Shown: in pieces, positions 44,356 through 54,015 of the stretch | Position numbering within the stretch: position 1 is the stretch's first letter | How the letters are laid out: the number at the start of each line of letters is the position of its first letter | NCBI RefSeq assembly: GCF_030296755.1 | Contig: NZ_AP027741.1 | Coordinates: 1,985,475 to 2,049,474 of the forward strand | Origin: Methylophaga marina | Lineage (GTDB): Bacteria; Pseudomonadota; Gammaproteobacteria; Nitrosococcales; Methylophagaceae | Direction of reading: 5' to 3' | DNA length: 64,000 nt | Notes under the pieces: generated by a model | The model's input: only the letters and a program-made list of their open reading frames with translations | What the model was told of the DNA's origin: nothing | The model's database searches: none | Program-made: the position numbers and the translations under genes

Positions 44356-47300
44356 TTAGCTCTTGCGTTTTTCGCTTCGGCGATGAAGCAGCAGATACAG
44401 GGCTGGCAATACAACCAGCGTCAGTAATGTTGATGACACGATGCCACCAACCACAACTGTTGCCAGCGGTCTTTGGACTTCTGCGCCAGTGCCAGTATTC
44501 AGAGCCATAGGTATAAAGCCCAAACTGGCCACTAGCGCTGTCATCAATACTGGACGTAATCGCTGCATTGCTCCATTTCTGACCGCTATCAGTAATGTTT
44601 CATCTTTTTCGCGTAACTGTTTTATAAATGTAAGCATTACAATGCCATTAAGCACTGCTATACCAGACAATGCGATAAAGCCAACTGCGGCTGATATAGA
44701 TAAAGGCATATCTCTAAATAGCAGTGCTAATAATCCTCCGGTCAATGCCAAAGGTATGCCTGTAAAAATAAGTAAGGCATCTTTGATGGATCGGAATGCA
44801 CTAATCAACAATGCCAAAATCAGGACTAATGTTGCTGGTACTACAATTGATAGCCTTTTAGTTGCAGATTGAAGTTGTTCGAATGTACCACCATACTCAA
44901 CCCAGTATCCTGATGGCATGAGCAAACGTTGATTGACCGTATTTTGAATATCCGTGATAAAGGAACCTAAGTCTCGTCCTGTCACGTTTGCTGATACTAG
45001 TACATGACGTTTACCACTTTCCCGGTTGATCTGATTGGGTCCCACATACTTTTTGATTTCAGCAATTTCACCAAGTGGCACATACGAGAGGTCAGGATCT
45101 TCACTCTTAGTGAGAGCGACAGGTAATCTCGACAGATAATCAATGTTCTGTCTTTTTTCTTCCCCCAGTCTAACGACAAGTCTAAACCGTCTGTCACCTT
45201 CGTATATGAGACCCACAGTCTCACCACCAATGGCTGTTTGAATGGTTTGCTGCATATCACTGACGCTCAAGCCTAATAGAGCAAGATGGACGCGATCCGG
45301 CTCAATAGATAGCATAGGAAGCCCTGTGATTTCTTCCATTCGAACATCAGCCGCACCATCAACAGCAGAAATCAGTTCTATCGCTGACTGGCCCACTGAA
45401 TTGAGAGTTTCGAGATCATCCCCATATATCCTCACAGCAACGTCTGCCCTGACACCGGCGATCAATTCATTGAATCGCATCTCAATGGGTTGTGTAAATT
45501 CATATTTATTGCCCGGAACAGCTTCGACCGCTTTTCTAAGTTCAGCTAAAAAGTCGTCTTTGCTCTGTGTGGGATCTGACCATTCTGTGCGTGGTTTTAG
45601 AATCAAAAAGGTATCAGCCACACTTGGTGGCATGGGATCAGTGGCAATATCAGGTGTACCAATTTTGGCAAAAACACGCTCAACTTGGTCAAACTCTCTG
45701 ATGATAGCCTCCAGTTGATTCTGCATACCAACTGCTTGTTCAAGCCCTGTTCCACTGATTCTCAGCGCGTGCAAGGCAACATCACCTTCATCTAACTTGG
45801 GCAGGAATTCTGTGCCCATGCGAGTTGATAAGCTAGCGATTACCATGACAAAGAACAATGCAGTAATACTGATCAATACCGGTGTTTTGATCGCAATATT
45901 AAGAAGTGGACTATAAAGCTTTCTGGCACCGCGCATAAGGATGTTTTCTTTATGTTCAATATTACCTCGAACAAAGATAGCAATAGCTGCAGGCACAAAA
46001 GTCATCGCCAGTATCAATGCACCTGTCAGAGCAGCAACAACTGTAAAGGCCATCGGTTCAAACATCTTGGCTTCTACACCCCCAAGCGCAAATAAGGGAA
46101 GATACACAAGCATGATAATGAGTACACCAAATACAGCAGGGTTGAATACTTCACGCGTACTATTAGCTACCTCAGCTAATCTTTCTTCTAATGTTAGTAA
46201 ACGTCCCAGTCTGTCTTGAGCCATCCCAAGCCGGCGGAGTGCATTCTCGACAACGATGACAGCTCCATCGACAATTAAACCAAAATCTATTGCCCCTAAA
46301 CTCATCAGGTTGCCCGATACACGGTTGCTGACCATTCCAGTCACCGCAAATAACATGCTCAATGGGATAATTAGTGCTGTGATGAACGCTGCTCGGAAAT
46401 TACCGAGTAAGGCAAACAGAACAACGATAACCAGAATTGCACCTTCTAGTAGGTTTTTCTGAACAGTTGCAATAGTATCTTCGACGAGTGTTGTCCGTGT
46501 ATAAACAGCTTCTGCCTTGATACCTTTTGGCAGGCTTCGGTTCACCACAGTCAGTTTTTCTGCGACAGCTTTGGCTACGATCCGACTGTTTTCACCCATC
46601 AACATAAAGGCCGTACCCAGTACCGTTTCTTTTCCGTTTTGGGTGGCAGCACCGGTGCGTAACTGTTTACCAAGAAAGACCTCAGCAATGTCACCTATTG
46701 TGATGGGCATGTCATCACGTTTGCTTATAACGACATTTTCTATATCTTCGAGCGTTTGTAACTGGCCCGGAGAGCGCACCAGCCATTGCTCACCGTTGGG
46801 TTCGATATAACCTGCTCCGACATTTTGATTGTTATTTTTTAGGGCGTCAGCCACATCAGCCAATGTCAGCTTATAAGCAAGCAATTTTGCAGGATCAGGA
46901 GCGACCTGATACTCGCGTTCAAAACCGCCCACACTATTTATTTCAGTCACTCCCGGCACTTTGACTAACTGTGGACGGATAATCCAGTCTTGTATCGTTC
47001 TGAGATCTTCTGCTGTGTAGGGTTGACCATCTTCTTTAACGGCATCTTCTTCAGCGCTGATGGCGTAGGTGAATATTTCACCCAAACCACTAGCGACAGG
47101 ACCAAGCTGAGGTTCAGCACCCAGAGGTAACTCAGTCCGTATAGATAACAAACGTTCACTGATTTGCTGACGAGCAAGGTAAATGTCCTTGTCATCTTCA
47201 AATACGACGGTGACTTGAGATAGACCATAACGCGAAATTGACCGTGTGTATTTCAATTCCGGCAAGCCAGCCATAGCCGTTTCAACCAAGTAAGTGACTC

Positions 47301-47490
47301 GCTGTTCAGACTCAAGTGGTGAATATCCTGGGACTTCGGTATTGATTTGTACCTGCTTGTTGGTGATGTCAGGCACGGCATCAATAGGTAATTTGTAGGC
47401 GTTATATACTCCAAGCCCAGCAATAATCAGCGTCAGGAACATGACCAGCCAGCGCTGGTTTATTGCAAAGCGGATAATGCTATCAATCAT
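44356..47490 (-). CDS. czcA: HME-RND metal efflux pump, CzcA-type
   Basis: At 1044 residues it has normal RND length, with twelve membrane helices and two large periplasmic loops. The TM4 proton-relay segment is GAIDFGLIVDGAVIVVENAL, the DFG...D...EN pattern of the Co/Zn/Cd (CzcA) subgroup rather than the GAMVDAAIVMIEN of copper/silver CusA. It starts MIDSIIRFAINQRWLVMFLT, as CzcA/CusA do. It is the inner-membrane pump working with the adaptor and outer-membrane gene next to it. Zinc, cobalt or cadmium is inferred from the motif. Confidence 0.92.
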   Translation of the reverse strand: MIDSIIRFAINQRWLVMFLTLIIAGLGVYNAYKLPIDAVPDITNKQVQINTEVPGYSPLESEQRVTYLVETAMAGLPELKYTRSISRYGLSQVTVVFEDDKDIYLARQQISERLLSIRTELPLGAEPQLGPVASGLGEIFTYAISAEEDAVKEDGQPYTAEDLRTIQDWIIRPQLVKVPGVTEINSVGGFEREYQVAPDPAKLLAYKLTLADVADALKNNNQNVGAGYIEPNGEQWLVRSPGQLQTLEDIENVVISKRDDMPITIGDIAEVFLGKQLRTGAATQNGKETVLGTAFMLMGENSRIVAKAVAEKLTVVNRSLPKGIKAEAVYTRTTLVEDTIATVQKNLLEGAILVIVVLFALLGNFRAAFITALIIPLSMLFAVTGMVSNRVSGNLMSLGAIDFGLIVDGAVIVVENALRRLGMAQDRLGRLLTLEERLAEVANSTREVFNPAVFGVLIIMLVYLPLFALGGVEAKMFEPMAFTVVAALTGALILAMTFVPAAIAIFVRGNIEHKENILMRGARKLYSPLLNIAIKTPVLISITALFFVMVIASLSTRMGTEFLPKLDEGDVALHALRISGTGLEQAVGMQNQLEAIIREFDQVERVFAKIGTPDIATDPMPPSVADTFLILKPRTEWSDPTQSKDDFLAELRKAVEAVPGNKYEFTQPIEMRFNELIAGVRADVAVRIYGDDLETLNSVGQSAIELISAVDGAADVRMEEITGLPMLSIEPDRVHLALLGLSVSDMQQTIQTAIGGETVGLIYEGDRRFRLVVRLGEEKRQNIDYLSRLPVALTKSEDPDLSYVPLGEIAEIKKYVGPNQINRESGKRHVLVSANVTGRDLGSFITDIQNTVNQRLLMPSGYWVEYGGTFEQLQSATKRLSIVVPATLVLILALLISAFRSIKDALLIFTGIPLALTGGLLALLFRDMPLSISAAVGFIALSGIAVLNGIVMLTFIKQLREKDETLLIAVRNGAMQRLRPVLMTALVASLGFIPMALNTGTGAEVQRPLATVVVGGIVSSTLLTLVVLPALYLLLHRRSEKRKS

Positions 47491-47499
47491 GCTCTGCTC

Positions 47500-48726
47500 C
47501 TAGTGTTCGTGACTTGCGCCATCTTTTAAGACTTCCGCCTTGAGAAGATAGCTATTGTTAATGACGTAGTCCGTACCGGCTTCAAGTCCACCAGTCACTT
47601 CAACATAATTTTTGTCCTGACGACCTAATTGAACCATTCTGACTTCAAAGACATTCCCAAATCGGCCGAATACTACAGGCATGTCTCGGAATGTCTGTAA
47701 AGCCGAGCGATTGACTGCCAGCGGGACCTCAACTCGTTCCACGATAACGTCAGCCATCACATGCATGCCGGGACGCCATTTTCCATCAGGGTTTGTAATG
47801 TTAGCTCTGGCTCTCGCTATGTGGCCACCGGTCATCTGTGGTGAGAGGTAATCGAGTTTACTTTTGGCTGTGTGTTCACCATGCAGATCGCTAACGATAA
47901 CAGTCATACCTTTAGTGATTGCTTCAATGTCCTTGGGGAACATCGACATTTCAACCCAGACAGAAGACAAGTCACTGACTTCTACAAGCGTCCCAATATC
48001 TGTGTGATCGCCACGCTTAACTGGACGCAATGTCACTTCACCAGAGGCAGGACTAGTTACTGCATAGGTTTGCAAGGTTTGTTGATTACGAACGGTCAGT
48101 AGACGTTGGCCTTTTTTTACTTTGTCACCCGTTTGCACATCCACTTCTTGAACAATACCGGAGTATGGGGCATGAACATGGAAAACTTTATCTTCAGCTT
48201 TGCTGACAATCCCATACACGGTGTGAGTGACCGTAATCGTTTTTGCGCCTGCAGTTTCGGTTTCTACCTCAGACAATTCAAGTAAACGAGGTGGAATCTC
48301 GGCACGCCCCTCATAACTTTCAAAGTGCCAGTGATAATCATCACCTTTAAATCTAGCATTGACTTCAACCTCGAAAGAATGAGGTTCAACGATTTCAGCG
48401 TCACCCAGTAAATAATCGGACTCTGGACTGAAATCAATCAGATCTTGTTGTCCACCAGTACGATTAAGATGAACCGTTAGATTTACATCTTCTGGGTTAA
48501 CCGTATCACCATTTTTCCAGTATGGATAAATTCGCATTTCTGGTGGAATGCCAGACTCGAAAATAGTGATTTCCAGATTAAGTCCATTACTTTCTAACAG
48601 TCTGCCTCCATGAGGTCCTTCAGGAGGTGATTCATGCGCATCGTCATCATGACCATGGCCGTGACCACCGGCAGCAAAAACAGATGAGTTAAAAAACAAC
48701 GCCAGTATAAATAGATACAATTTCAT
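47500..48726 (-). CDS. czcB: Periplasmic adaptor of the metal efflux system, CzcB-type
   Basis: A 408-residue precursor with a signal peptide (MKLYLFILALFFNSSVFAAG) and then a His/Asp-rich metal-binding stretch (GGHGHGHDDDAHESPPEGPH). The body has a lipoyl/barrel-sandwich hybrid domain (VHAPYSGIVQEVDVQTGDKV; KKGQRLLTVRN) and membrane-fusion-protein beta-barrel segments (ITKGMTVIVSD). It bridges CzcA and CzcC. Spacing to both is about 10 bases. Confidence 0.9.
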   Translation of the reverse strand: MKLYLFILALFFNSSVFAAGGHGHGHDDDAHESPPEGPHGGRLLESNGLNLEITIFESGIPPEMRIYPYWKNGDTVNPEDVNLTVHLNRTGGQQDLIDFSPESDYLLGDAEIVEPHSFEVEVNARFKGDDYHWHFESYEGRAEIPPRLLELSEVETETAGAKTITVTHTVYGIVSKAEDKVFHVHAPYSGIVQEVDVQTGDKVKKGQRLLTVRNQQTLQTYAVTSPASGEVTLRPVKRGDHTDIGTLVEVSDLSSVWVEMSMFPKDIEAITKGMTVIVSDLHGEHTAKSKLDYLSPQMTGGHIARARANITNPDGKWRPGMHVMADVIVERVEVPLAVNRSALQTFRDMPVVFGRFGNVFEVRMVQLGRQDKNYVEVTGGLEAGTDYVINNSYLLKAEVLKDGASHEH

Positions 48727-48736
48727 AAGTTATTCC

Positions 48737-49990
48737 TTAATATGCCGAAAGTGAGGCTAGATCAGTCCCACTCAGACGTTCTAATTCAAGATATTGGAGA
48801 TGAAGGGCATGCTGAGCCTCGATACGCTCACGTTCAATATTGAATAGTTCATCTTGAGCATCGACCCACTGAAGTACGTTATAGAGACCGTGTTGATAGC
48901 CTCGCTCGACTTCATCAAGTAAAGAATTCGCCACTGGACGTATCTTATTTTCAACGAGTTCAAGTTGTTGAATATTATTCTCCATAGCGGAGGTGATGCG
49001 TTTCATCACAACTTCAAGCTGGGTTTTTAAGAGATCCTGATTAGCAAGTCTTGCTTGATGTGTTGAGTATGCGGCTGCAATGTTTCCTTGGTTTTGATTA
49101 TTCCATTGTAATGGCATGGAAAAGTTGAAAATAAAAGCATTGTCATTATTTGTTTCTAATCGTCTTATGCCTGCGCCCACAGTGATATTCGCCTGACTTT
49201 CAGCTTGCGCCAGAGCCAAGTGAGCTTCGCTGACACGCGTTTGTGCTTCAAGTAACAAGTAATCTGGGGTAGTTTGAACGGCAGTGAGTAATGCAGCCAT
49301 GTTTGGAGCTAATGGGGTTTGACTTAAATCACCGTCAACGTTTTCAAAGTCAGCGGTTCCAGACCAGTTAGAGGCCAGCATATTGAGTGCATTTGAGTGC
49401 TGGAATTCCAACTCAGATTTTTTTGCTTCTGACTTGGCTAGTCGTAATTGCATACGAATAACGTCAGCTTTACCAACGACGCCTGCATTAGCTCTACGCT
49501 TAATAACGTCTAAGGCCGCTTCTTCTATTTCTATTCTATGATTGTTCCAAATCAGCAAATGTTGAAGACGAAGAGCTTGATAGTAATCACGAAGCACATT
49601 TGCAGTGACGTCCAAGCGTTTGACTTTGTATTCTCGCTGAAGAGTAAGGCTGTTTCCTTTTGCAACGTTGATCCGTTTCTCACGTTTCTTACCAAGCTCG
49701 ATAACTTGGCTCAATGATAGAGTTAATTCATAACCAGATAAAAAGCGGGTGTGACCTGTACCAAACGCATTTTCAAGATCGACGTGTAAAGTCGGGTTGG
49801 GTTTTAGCCCTGCTTGGAGTTCGTTCCCTTCAAGAGCTCTAACATGGTAAGGGTAGAGTTGCAGTGTAGGGTTCGTAGCAAGTGTTTTACTCACCGCTGT
49901 TGATAAGTCAATAGCAGTAGCCAGACTTGGCGCAACCAATATCAATAGTGCCGAAAAATATCGTGCACGATAATTTAGTAATAATTTCAT
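48737..49990 (-). CDS. czcC: TolC-family outer-membrane factor, CzcC-type
   Basis: A 417-residue precursor with signal peptide ending at PSLATA. Two TolC-type repeats of long helices are seen: LDVTANVLRDYYQALRLQHL with DVIRMQLRLAKSEAKKSELE, and QGNIAAAYSTHQARLANQDL. The ALEGNELQAGLKPNPTLHVD segment is typical of CzcC. It forms the outer-membrane channel of the pump. It is the second gene in the operon after the His-rich protein. Confidence 0.9.
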   Translation of the reverse strand: MKLLLNYRARYFSALLILVAPSLATAIDLSTAVSKTLATNPTLQLYPYHVRALEGNELQAGLKPNPTLHVDLENAFGTGHTRFLSGYELTLSLSQVIELGKKREKRINVAKGNSLTLQREYKVKRLDVTANVLRDYYQALRLQHLLIWNNHRIEIEEAALDVIKRRANAGVVGKADVIRMQLRLAKSEAKKSELEFQHSNALNMLASNWSGTADFENVDGDLSQTPLAPNMAALLTAVQTTPDYLLLEAQTRVSEAHLALAQAESQANITVGAGIRRLETNNDNAFIFNFSMPLQWNNQNQGNIAAAYSTHQARLANQDLLKTQLEVVMKRITSAMENNIQQLELVENKIRPVANSLLDEVERGYQHGLYNVLQWVDAQDELFNIERERIEAQHALHLQYLELERLSGTDLASLSAY

Positions 49991-50016
49991 AATCCATTCC
50001 CATAACGAAACTTACG

Positions 50017-50370
50017 CTAGCGCGTAATAACGATAATTAGTAGAGATGGATTAAGCGTCGGGTGGCGGGATAGGGGAGAGTATTTTCTAGAAATTAGCTG
50101 AGATGAGTCATCGCCGCTAGCTATGCTGACAGACTTAATGAGTGAGACTGCCTTGTGTTCGACTAAATCACCAATCACGTGGAGGTTGTAGTGATGTGTA
50201 TGCTCTGTTTCGGAGTCGTGGTCGTCGTGATGATGTTCATCAATATCATGCTGATGAACAGTGTGAGTAAACCCATTGCTGTGTTCATCAATGTGCAGAA
50301 ATGCCGATGCACTGGTCGAGAAGACCATGCAGATAACTAGCATTAATGACCATAGGTGATGACGATTCAA
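50017..50370 (-). CDS. Small His-rich periplasmic protein heading the czc operon (CzcI-like)
   Basis: About 117 residues. A hydrophobic signal segment (LMLVICMVFSTSASA) is followed by a His/Asp cluster, HQHDIDEHHHDDHDSETEHT, able to bind Zn or Cu, and then a Ser-rich tail. Small secreted metal-binding proteins (CzcI) often precede czcC. Similarity beyond position and composition is not evident. The start is uncertain: a TTG at 50370 gives a good signal peptide (LNRHHLWSLML), an ATG 30 bases later gives a short one, and the frame remains open to 50538. No clear ribosome-binding site helps. Confidence 0.6.
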   Translation of the reverse strand: MNRHHLWSLMLVICMVFSTSASAFLHIDEHSNGFTHTVHQHDIDEHHHDDHDSETEHTHHYNLHVIGDLVEHKAVSLIKSVSIASGDDSSQLISRKYSPLSRHPTLNPSLLIIVITR

Positions 50371-50735
50371 TATTCTACACTCGCTGTTTGAATATTGAAT
50401 GCTAGTCGGCTGTAGCAAAATAATCAACTCTTGGATGAAGAATATGAGCGATTCATGACTATCTTTTGCCGATAATTGTGACCCTATTAGCGTTTGGCTG
50501 CGCAGTGATAGTGCATGGCATTGCTCTCGTATTGGCATCGGAAATATCTGGCCCTTTTAGAGATGTGACTAGCTTTGTCTCTGGCGCAGGGTATTGTCTT
50601 TGCCTTGGCTCTCTATCTAGAGGTCGGAGTGGTATCTGCAATTGCATGGGAAATATATTATCTTGTCACTTGATTGATCGCCGTTCAGTCGCCGTCTGAA
50701 AAGTCAGACAACTCGAACCATCTATCACTGCCTGT

Positions 50736-50889
50736 TATAATGCCAGCCCGATGTCCCCGTAGCTCAGATGGATAGAGCGTCCCCCTCCTAAATCCTCCAG
50801 AGCAATATCGAAGATGCCTTCTACCGTAAGGCAATCCCATGATTATTGGGAGTTTTTATTTTAACTGCCGGTTATCTTCCGGCTGCTAG
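50736..50889 (+). repeat. Right direct repeat with tRNA-Arg(CCU) 5' half (fragment 4), hairpin and terminator
   Basis: TATAAT (50736-50741) lies 12 bases before GTCCCCGTAGCTCAGATGGA, then TAGAGCGTCCCCCTCCTAA ending at 50791, again cut at the end of the anticodon loop. Downstream are the hairpin TGCCTT-CTACCGT-AAGGCA and the terminator TCCCA-TGATTAT-TGGGA with GTTTTTATTTT to about 50872. Compared with 43836-43990, the first hairpin stem stays paired although its 5' strand changes (TGTCT versus TGCCT). A transcript of roughly 120 nt would start with the tRNA half. The preceding gap 50371-50735 shows no gene. Confidence 0.75.
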
Positions 50890-50909
50890 GCGCGGACGCC
50901 GTGCAACCG

Positions 50910-53900
50910 TCAGTCTAATTTCGATGTTGACTGTGACCGATTGTAAACATCATCCAGCAGGGCGGCGATAATGAGGTTCCTCATATCACCATTCGCCATA
51001 AATTCATTGACGATCTTCTCGTTACGTCCCTGCCTATCCACGAATGCCTCAATGACTCTGGGTTCAAACACCACCTTGAATTTCTCTTTTGAACCCGCTC
51101 GTGCTTGCTCAGCCAGTTTGTCGTTGTTAAGCATATCGCCAGAGATTTGATCGAATAGCAGTTTATCTTCGTCAGTGAAGTCAGTCCCGAATCGTTCGTT
51201 GATAACCGTGATGACGGCAGACAGCGGCGATTTAGGATCTTCGTGTTTACCGCCAGTGCCTACTTCCGTTGCGCCATACACCGGCCGAGTCTCGTTCACT
51301 TGTAGTGATCCGCTGCCTTCAAATGTCTTCTCGTTACGATAGGCTGACAGCTCAACTTCTTCATCAAGGTCGATAGTGCCACCGCCATCTCGTCTTGGCA
51401 GTTTCGTCAGCAAATAACGGCCATATGCATATAATTTTTCGAGTTCAACATCCTGCCAGTCAATGATCTGACTGAGGAAGCTATATAGCCGCACAAAGCC
51501 TTGTAGACTGCTTTTAAACTCTTCCCCATCTTCTGTGTATCGCTCATCATAAACGCCTGCTGAAGACTCTCTGAACTCATCCTTGTAGCGTTGTACTGCT
51601 GGATCGATCCATTTGTTAAGCTGACCGTGATCTCGCTTAGTTTGGTCCGCCATCGGTTTGAAATACACCGCTGAAAACTCATCCACTTCTTGCGGGCGAA
51701 TGATATGAAAGCTGTCGATTTTTTGCTGAAGCGTGTAAAGCTGATTGGGGTCAGTCGGCTCATCGATTTCGGTTTCTTGGAAGTAGGGACGAAAGCTCTC
51801 CTTGATCTCTTCCATTTCATTGGCGAAATCGAGTACGAATGTGTCGGTCTTGCCGCTGGTCGAACGATTGAGTCGTGATAGTGTTTGTACCGCCTTCAAA
51901 TCCTTCAGTGGCTTGTCCACAAACATCGTATGCAGCAGTGGCTGATCGAAGCCAGTTTGATACTTCTCGGCGACAATCAGGATATGGTACTCACGGCTGG
52001 CAAACTTCTCTGGAAGCTCTTTCTCACCAAAGCCATTCATGCCTGCTTCTGTATATGCCACGGTATCGTCATTTGGATCATTGACTGTGCCTGAGAAGGC
52101 CACCAGCGTCTTCACATCGTTGTAGCCATTTTCTTTGATGTATTTATCGAATGCCTGCTTGTATCGAACGGCGTGAAGACGTGAGCGGGTCACGACCATC
52201 GCTTTGGCTTTACCGGCGATTTTCTTCGAGGTGAAGCGGCGATAGTGCTCGACCATGATTTCGGTCTTCTGGGCGAGGTTGTGCGGGTGCAAGCTCATGA
52301 AGCGAGCAATGGCGCGCTTGGCTTTCTTCTCGTCCACTTCCGGATCGTCATCGACCTTTTTTGATAGCTCGTAGTAGGTCTTGTAGGTGGTGTAGTGCTT
52401 GAGCACGTCCAGAATGAAGCGTTCCTCTATCGCTTGTCGCATGCTGTAGAGATGGAAGGGACGCGGTATGCCGCTGCCATCATCGACACCGAACATCTCC
52501 AGCGTCTTGGCCTTGGGCGTCGCTGTGAAAGCATAGAAGCTCAGGTTGGATTGCTTACCTTTCTTTTTGATTTCTTCCAGCACCAGGTCTTCGGTAGACT
52601 TCTCTTCCGGTAGTTTGTCGTCTTCCGCTTCTGCTGCGGCTAGCGCCTCTTCATCATCATGCTTGCCGAGCACAACACGAAGATTGGAGGCACTGCGGCC
52701 ACCCTGACTGCTGTGCGCCTCATCGATGATGACGGCAAAGCGACGGTCAGCGAAGTTCTCGACCTTGTCTAAGATGAAGGAGAACTTTTGCAGGGTGGTG
52801 ATAATGATTTTCGTACCGGCGTTGAGTGCATTTGCTAAGTCGCTAGATGACTTGTCCTCATCTATTTTCTCAACGACGCCCAGCTTGTGGTCAATTTGGT
52901 AGATGCTGTCCTGTAGCTGCTTGTCGAGGTTACGACGGTCGGAAATGACGACAACTGTGTTGAACACCGGCTTGTTGTCATCACCATGCAGGCTGGCAAG
53001 CTGATGGGCTGTCCATGAAATCGTGTTGGTTTTACCCGAACCGGCACTGTGTTGAATAAGGTAGTTCTGGCCGACGCTGTCCAGCTTGGTTTGTCGTAAC
53101 AATGCACGTGTAGCCGACAACTGGTGGTAGCGAGGGAAAATGAGTGTTTCCTTGCTGGTCTTTTTGCCCGTGTCCGGGTCGCGTTTCTCTTCCACCTGCA
53201 AGTGAATGAAACGGTGGAGGATGTCCAACCAACTATCACGCTGCCAGACTTCTTCCCACAGGTAGCCCGTTTTGTAGCCCGTGACGTGGTTGTGTTGGTC
53301 AGGGTTACCCTTGCCGCCGTTGTTACCCTTGTTGAAGGGAAGGAAGAACGTGTGCTCGCCCGCAAGGCGCGTGGTCATAAAGACTTCATCGGTATCCACG
53401 GCAAAGTGAACGAGCGCCCTCTTCTTGAACTGAATCAACGGCGTTTTGGCTGTCGGCTTGCGGTCTTTGATGTATTGCTTGATGGCATTGATGGACTTCT
53501 GCCCTGTGAAGGCATTCTTAAGCTCGACTGTGGCAATTGGCAGGCCGTTGAGTGACAGCAGCATATCGATGGAGTTGTTGCTGGCAAGGTCATAGTGCAC
53601 CTGCCGCATCACCGTCAGTTTGTTTTGCTGATAGCGCTTCTCGGTTTCGGGATTCAATGTGGAAGCGGGGCGAAAGAACGCAAGGCGAATCAACTGGCCG
53701 CGGTCTTTCACGCCGTTTCGAAGCACGTCCAACAGCCCTCGCTGGTCGCATTCGCTGGCGATACGTTTGACCAGTGCAGTGTCGATTTGGGCACCGTAGG
53801 AAGCTTTCAGGGCGTTGTAGACGTCTTCTTGAGTGCTTTTAATGAAGTCGAGCAGGGTGGTGGCGTCCAACGCCAGTTCGGCATCAAACTGCGTGTTCGG

Positions 53901-53990
53901 GGCGATGTCATAACCAGCGTTGCCAACAAGGTAAGCTTCAATCGCTTCTTCGAAGTCCAGTTCGGATGTAGTTTTACCGGTGACTGCCAT
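50910..53990 (-). CDS. hsdR: Type I restriction enzyme R subunit HsdR
   Basis: At 1026 residues it has normal length. The N-terminal nuclease has IATVELKNAFTGQ with the E-x-K metal site. The SF2 motor has HSAGSGKTNTISW (Walker A), VVISDRRNLDKQL, VIIDEAHSSQGG (DEAH), SFYAFTATPKAKT and the late helicase motif LKAVQTLSRLNR. It cleaves unmodified DNA after translocation. AAAGGAT precedes the ATG. It is the last gene of hsdM-hsdS-hsdR, 25 bases after hsdS. Confidence 0.93.
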   Translation of the reverse strand: MAVTGKTTSELDFEEAIEAYLVGNAGYDIAPNTQFDAELALDATTLLDFIKSTQEDVYNALKASYGAQIDTALVKRIASECDQRGLLDVLRNGVKDRGQLIRLAFFRPASTLNPETEKRYQQNKLTVMRQVHYDLASNNSIDMLLSLNGLPIATVELKNAFTGQKSINAIKQYIKDRKPTAKTPLIQFKKRALVHFAVDTDEVFMTTRLAGEHTFFLPFNKGNNGGKGNPDQHNHVTGYKTGYLWEEVWQRDSWLDILHRFIHLQVEEKRDPDTGKKTSKETLIFPRYHQLSATRALLRQTKLDSVGQNYLIQHSAGSGKTNTISWTAHQLASLHGDDNKPVFNTVVVISDRRNLDKQLQDSIYQIDHKLGVVEKIDEDKSSSDLANALNAGTKIIITTLQKFSFILDKVENFADRRFAVIIDEAHSSQGGRSASNLRVVLGKHDDEEALAAAEAEDDKLPEEKSTEDLVLEEIKKKGKQSNLSFYAFTATPKAKTLEMFGVDDGSGIPRPFHLYSMRQAIEERFILDVLKHYTTYKTYYELSKKVDDDPEVDEKKAKRAIARFMSLHPHNLAQKTEIMVEHYRRFTSKKIAGKAKAMVVTRSRLHAVRYKQAFDKYIKENGYNDVKTLVAFSGTVNDPNDDTVAYTEAGMNGFGEKELPEKFASREYHILIVAEKYQTGFDQPLLHTMFVDKPLKDLKAVQTLSRLNRSTSGKTDTFVLDFANEMEEIKESFRPYFQETEIDEPTDPNQLYTLQQKIDSFHIIRPQEVDEFSAVYFKPMADQTKRDHGQLNKWIDPAVQRYKDEFRESSAGVYDERYTEDGEEFKSSLQGFVRLYSFLSQIIDWQDVELEKLYAYGRYLLTKLPRRDGGGTIDLDEEVELSAYRNEKTFEGSGSLQVNETRPVYGATEVGTGGKHEDPKSPLSAVITVINERFGTDFTDEDKLLFDQISGDMLNNDKLAEQARAGSKEKFKVVFEPRVIEAFVDRQGRNEKIVNEFMANGDMRNLIIAALLDDVYNRSQSTSKLD

Positions 53991-54015
53991 TGTTCAATCC
54001 TTTCAACGCTGTTGG

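Noticed and set aside
44356-47490. Copper/silver (CusA) assignment of the RND pump
   Set aside because: The TM4 segment has the DFG-IVDGA-EN pattern of Co/Zn/Cd pumps rather than the CusA GAMVDAAIVMIEN pattern.
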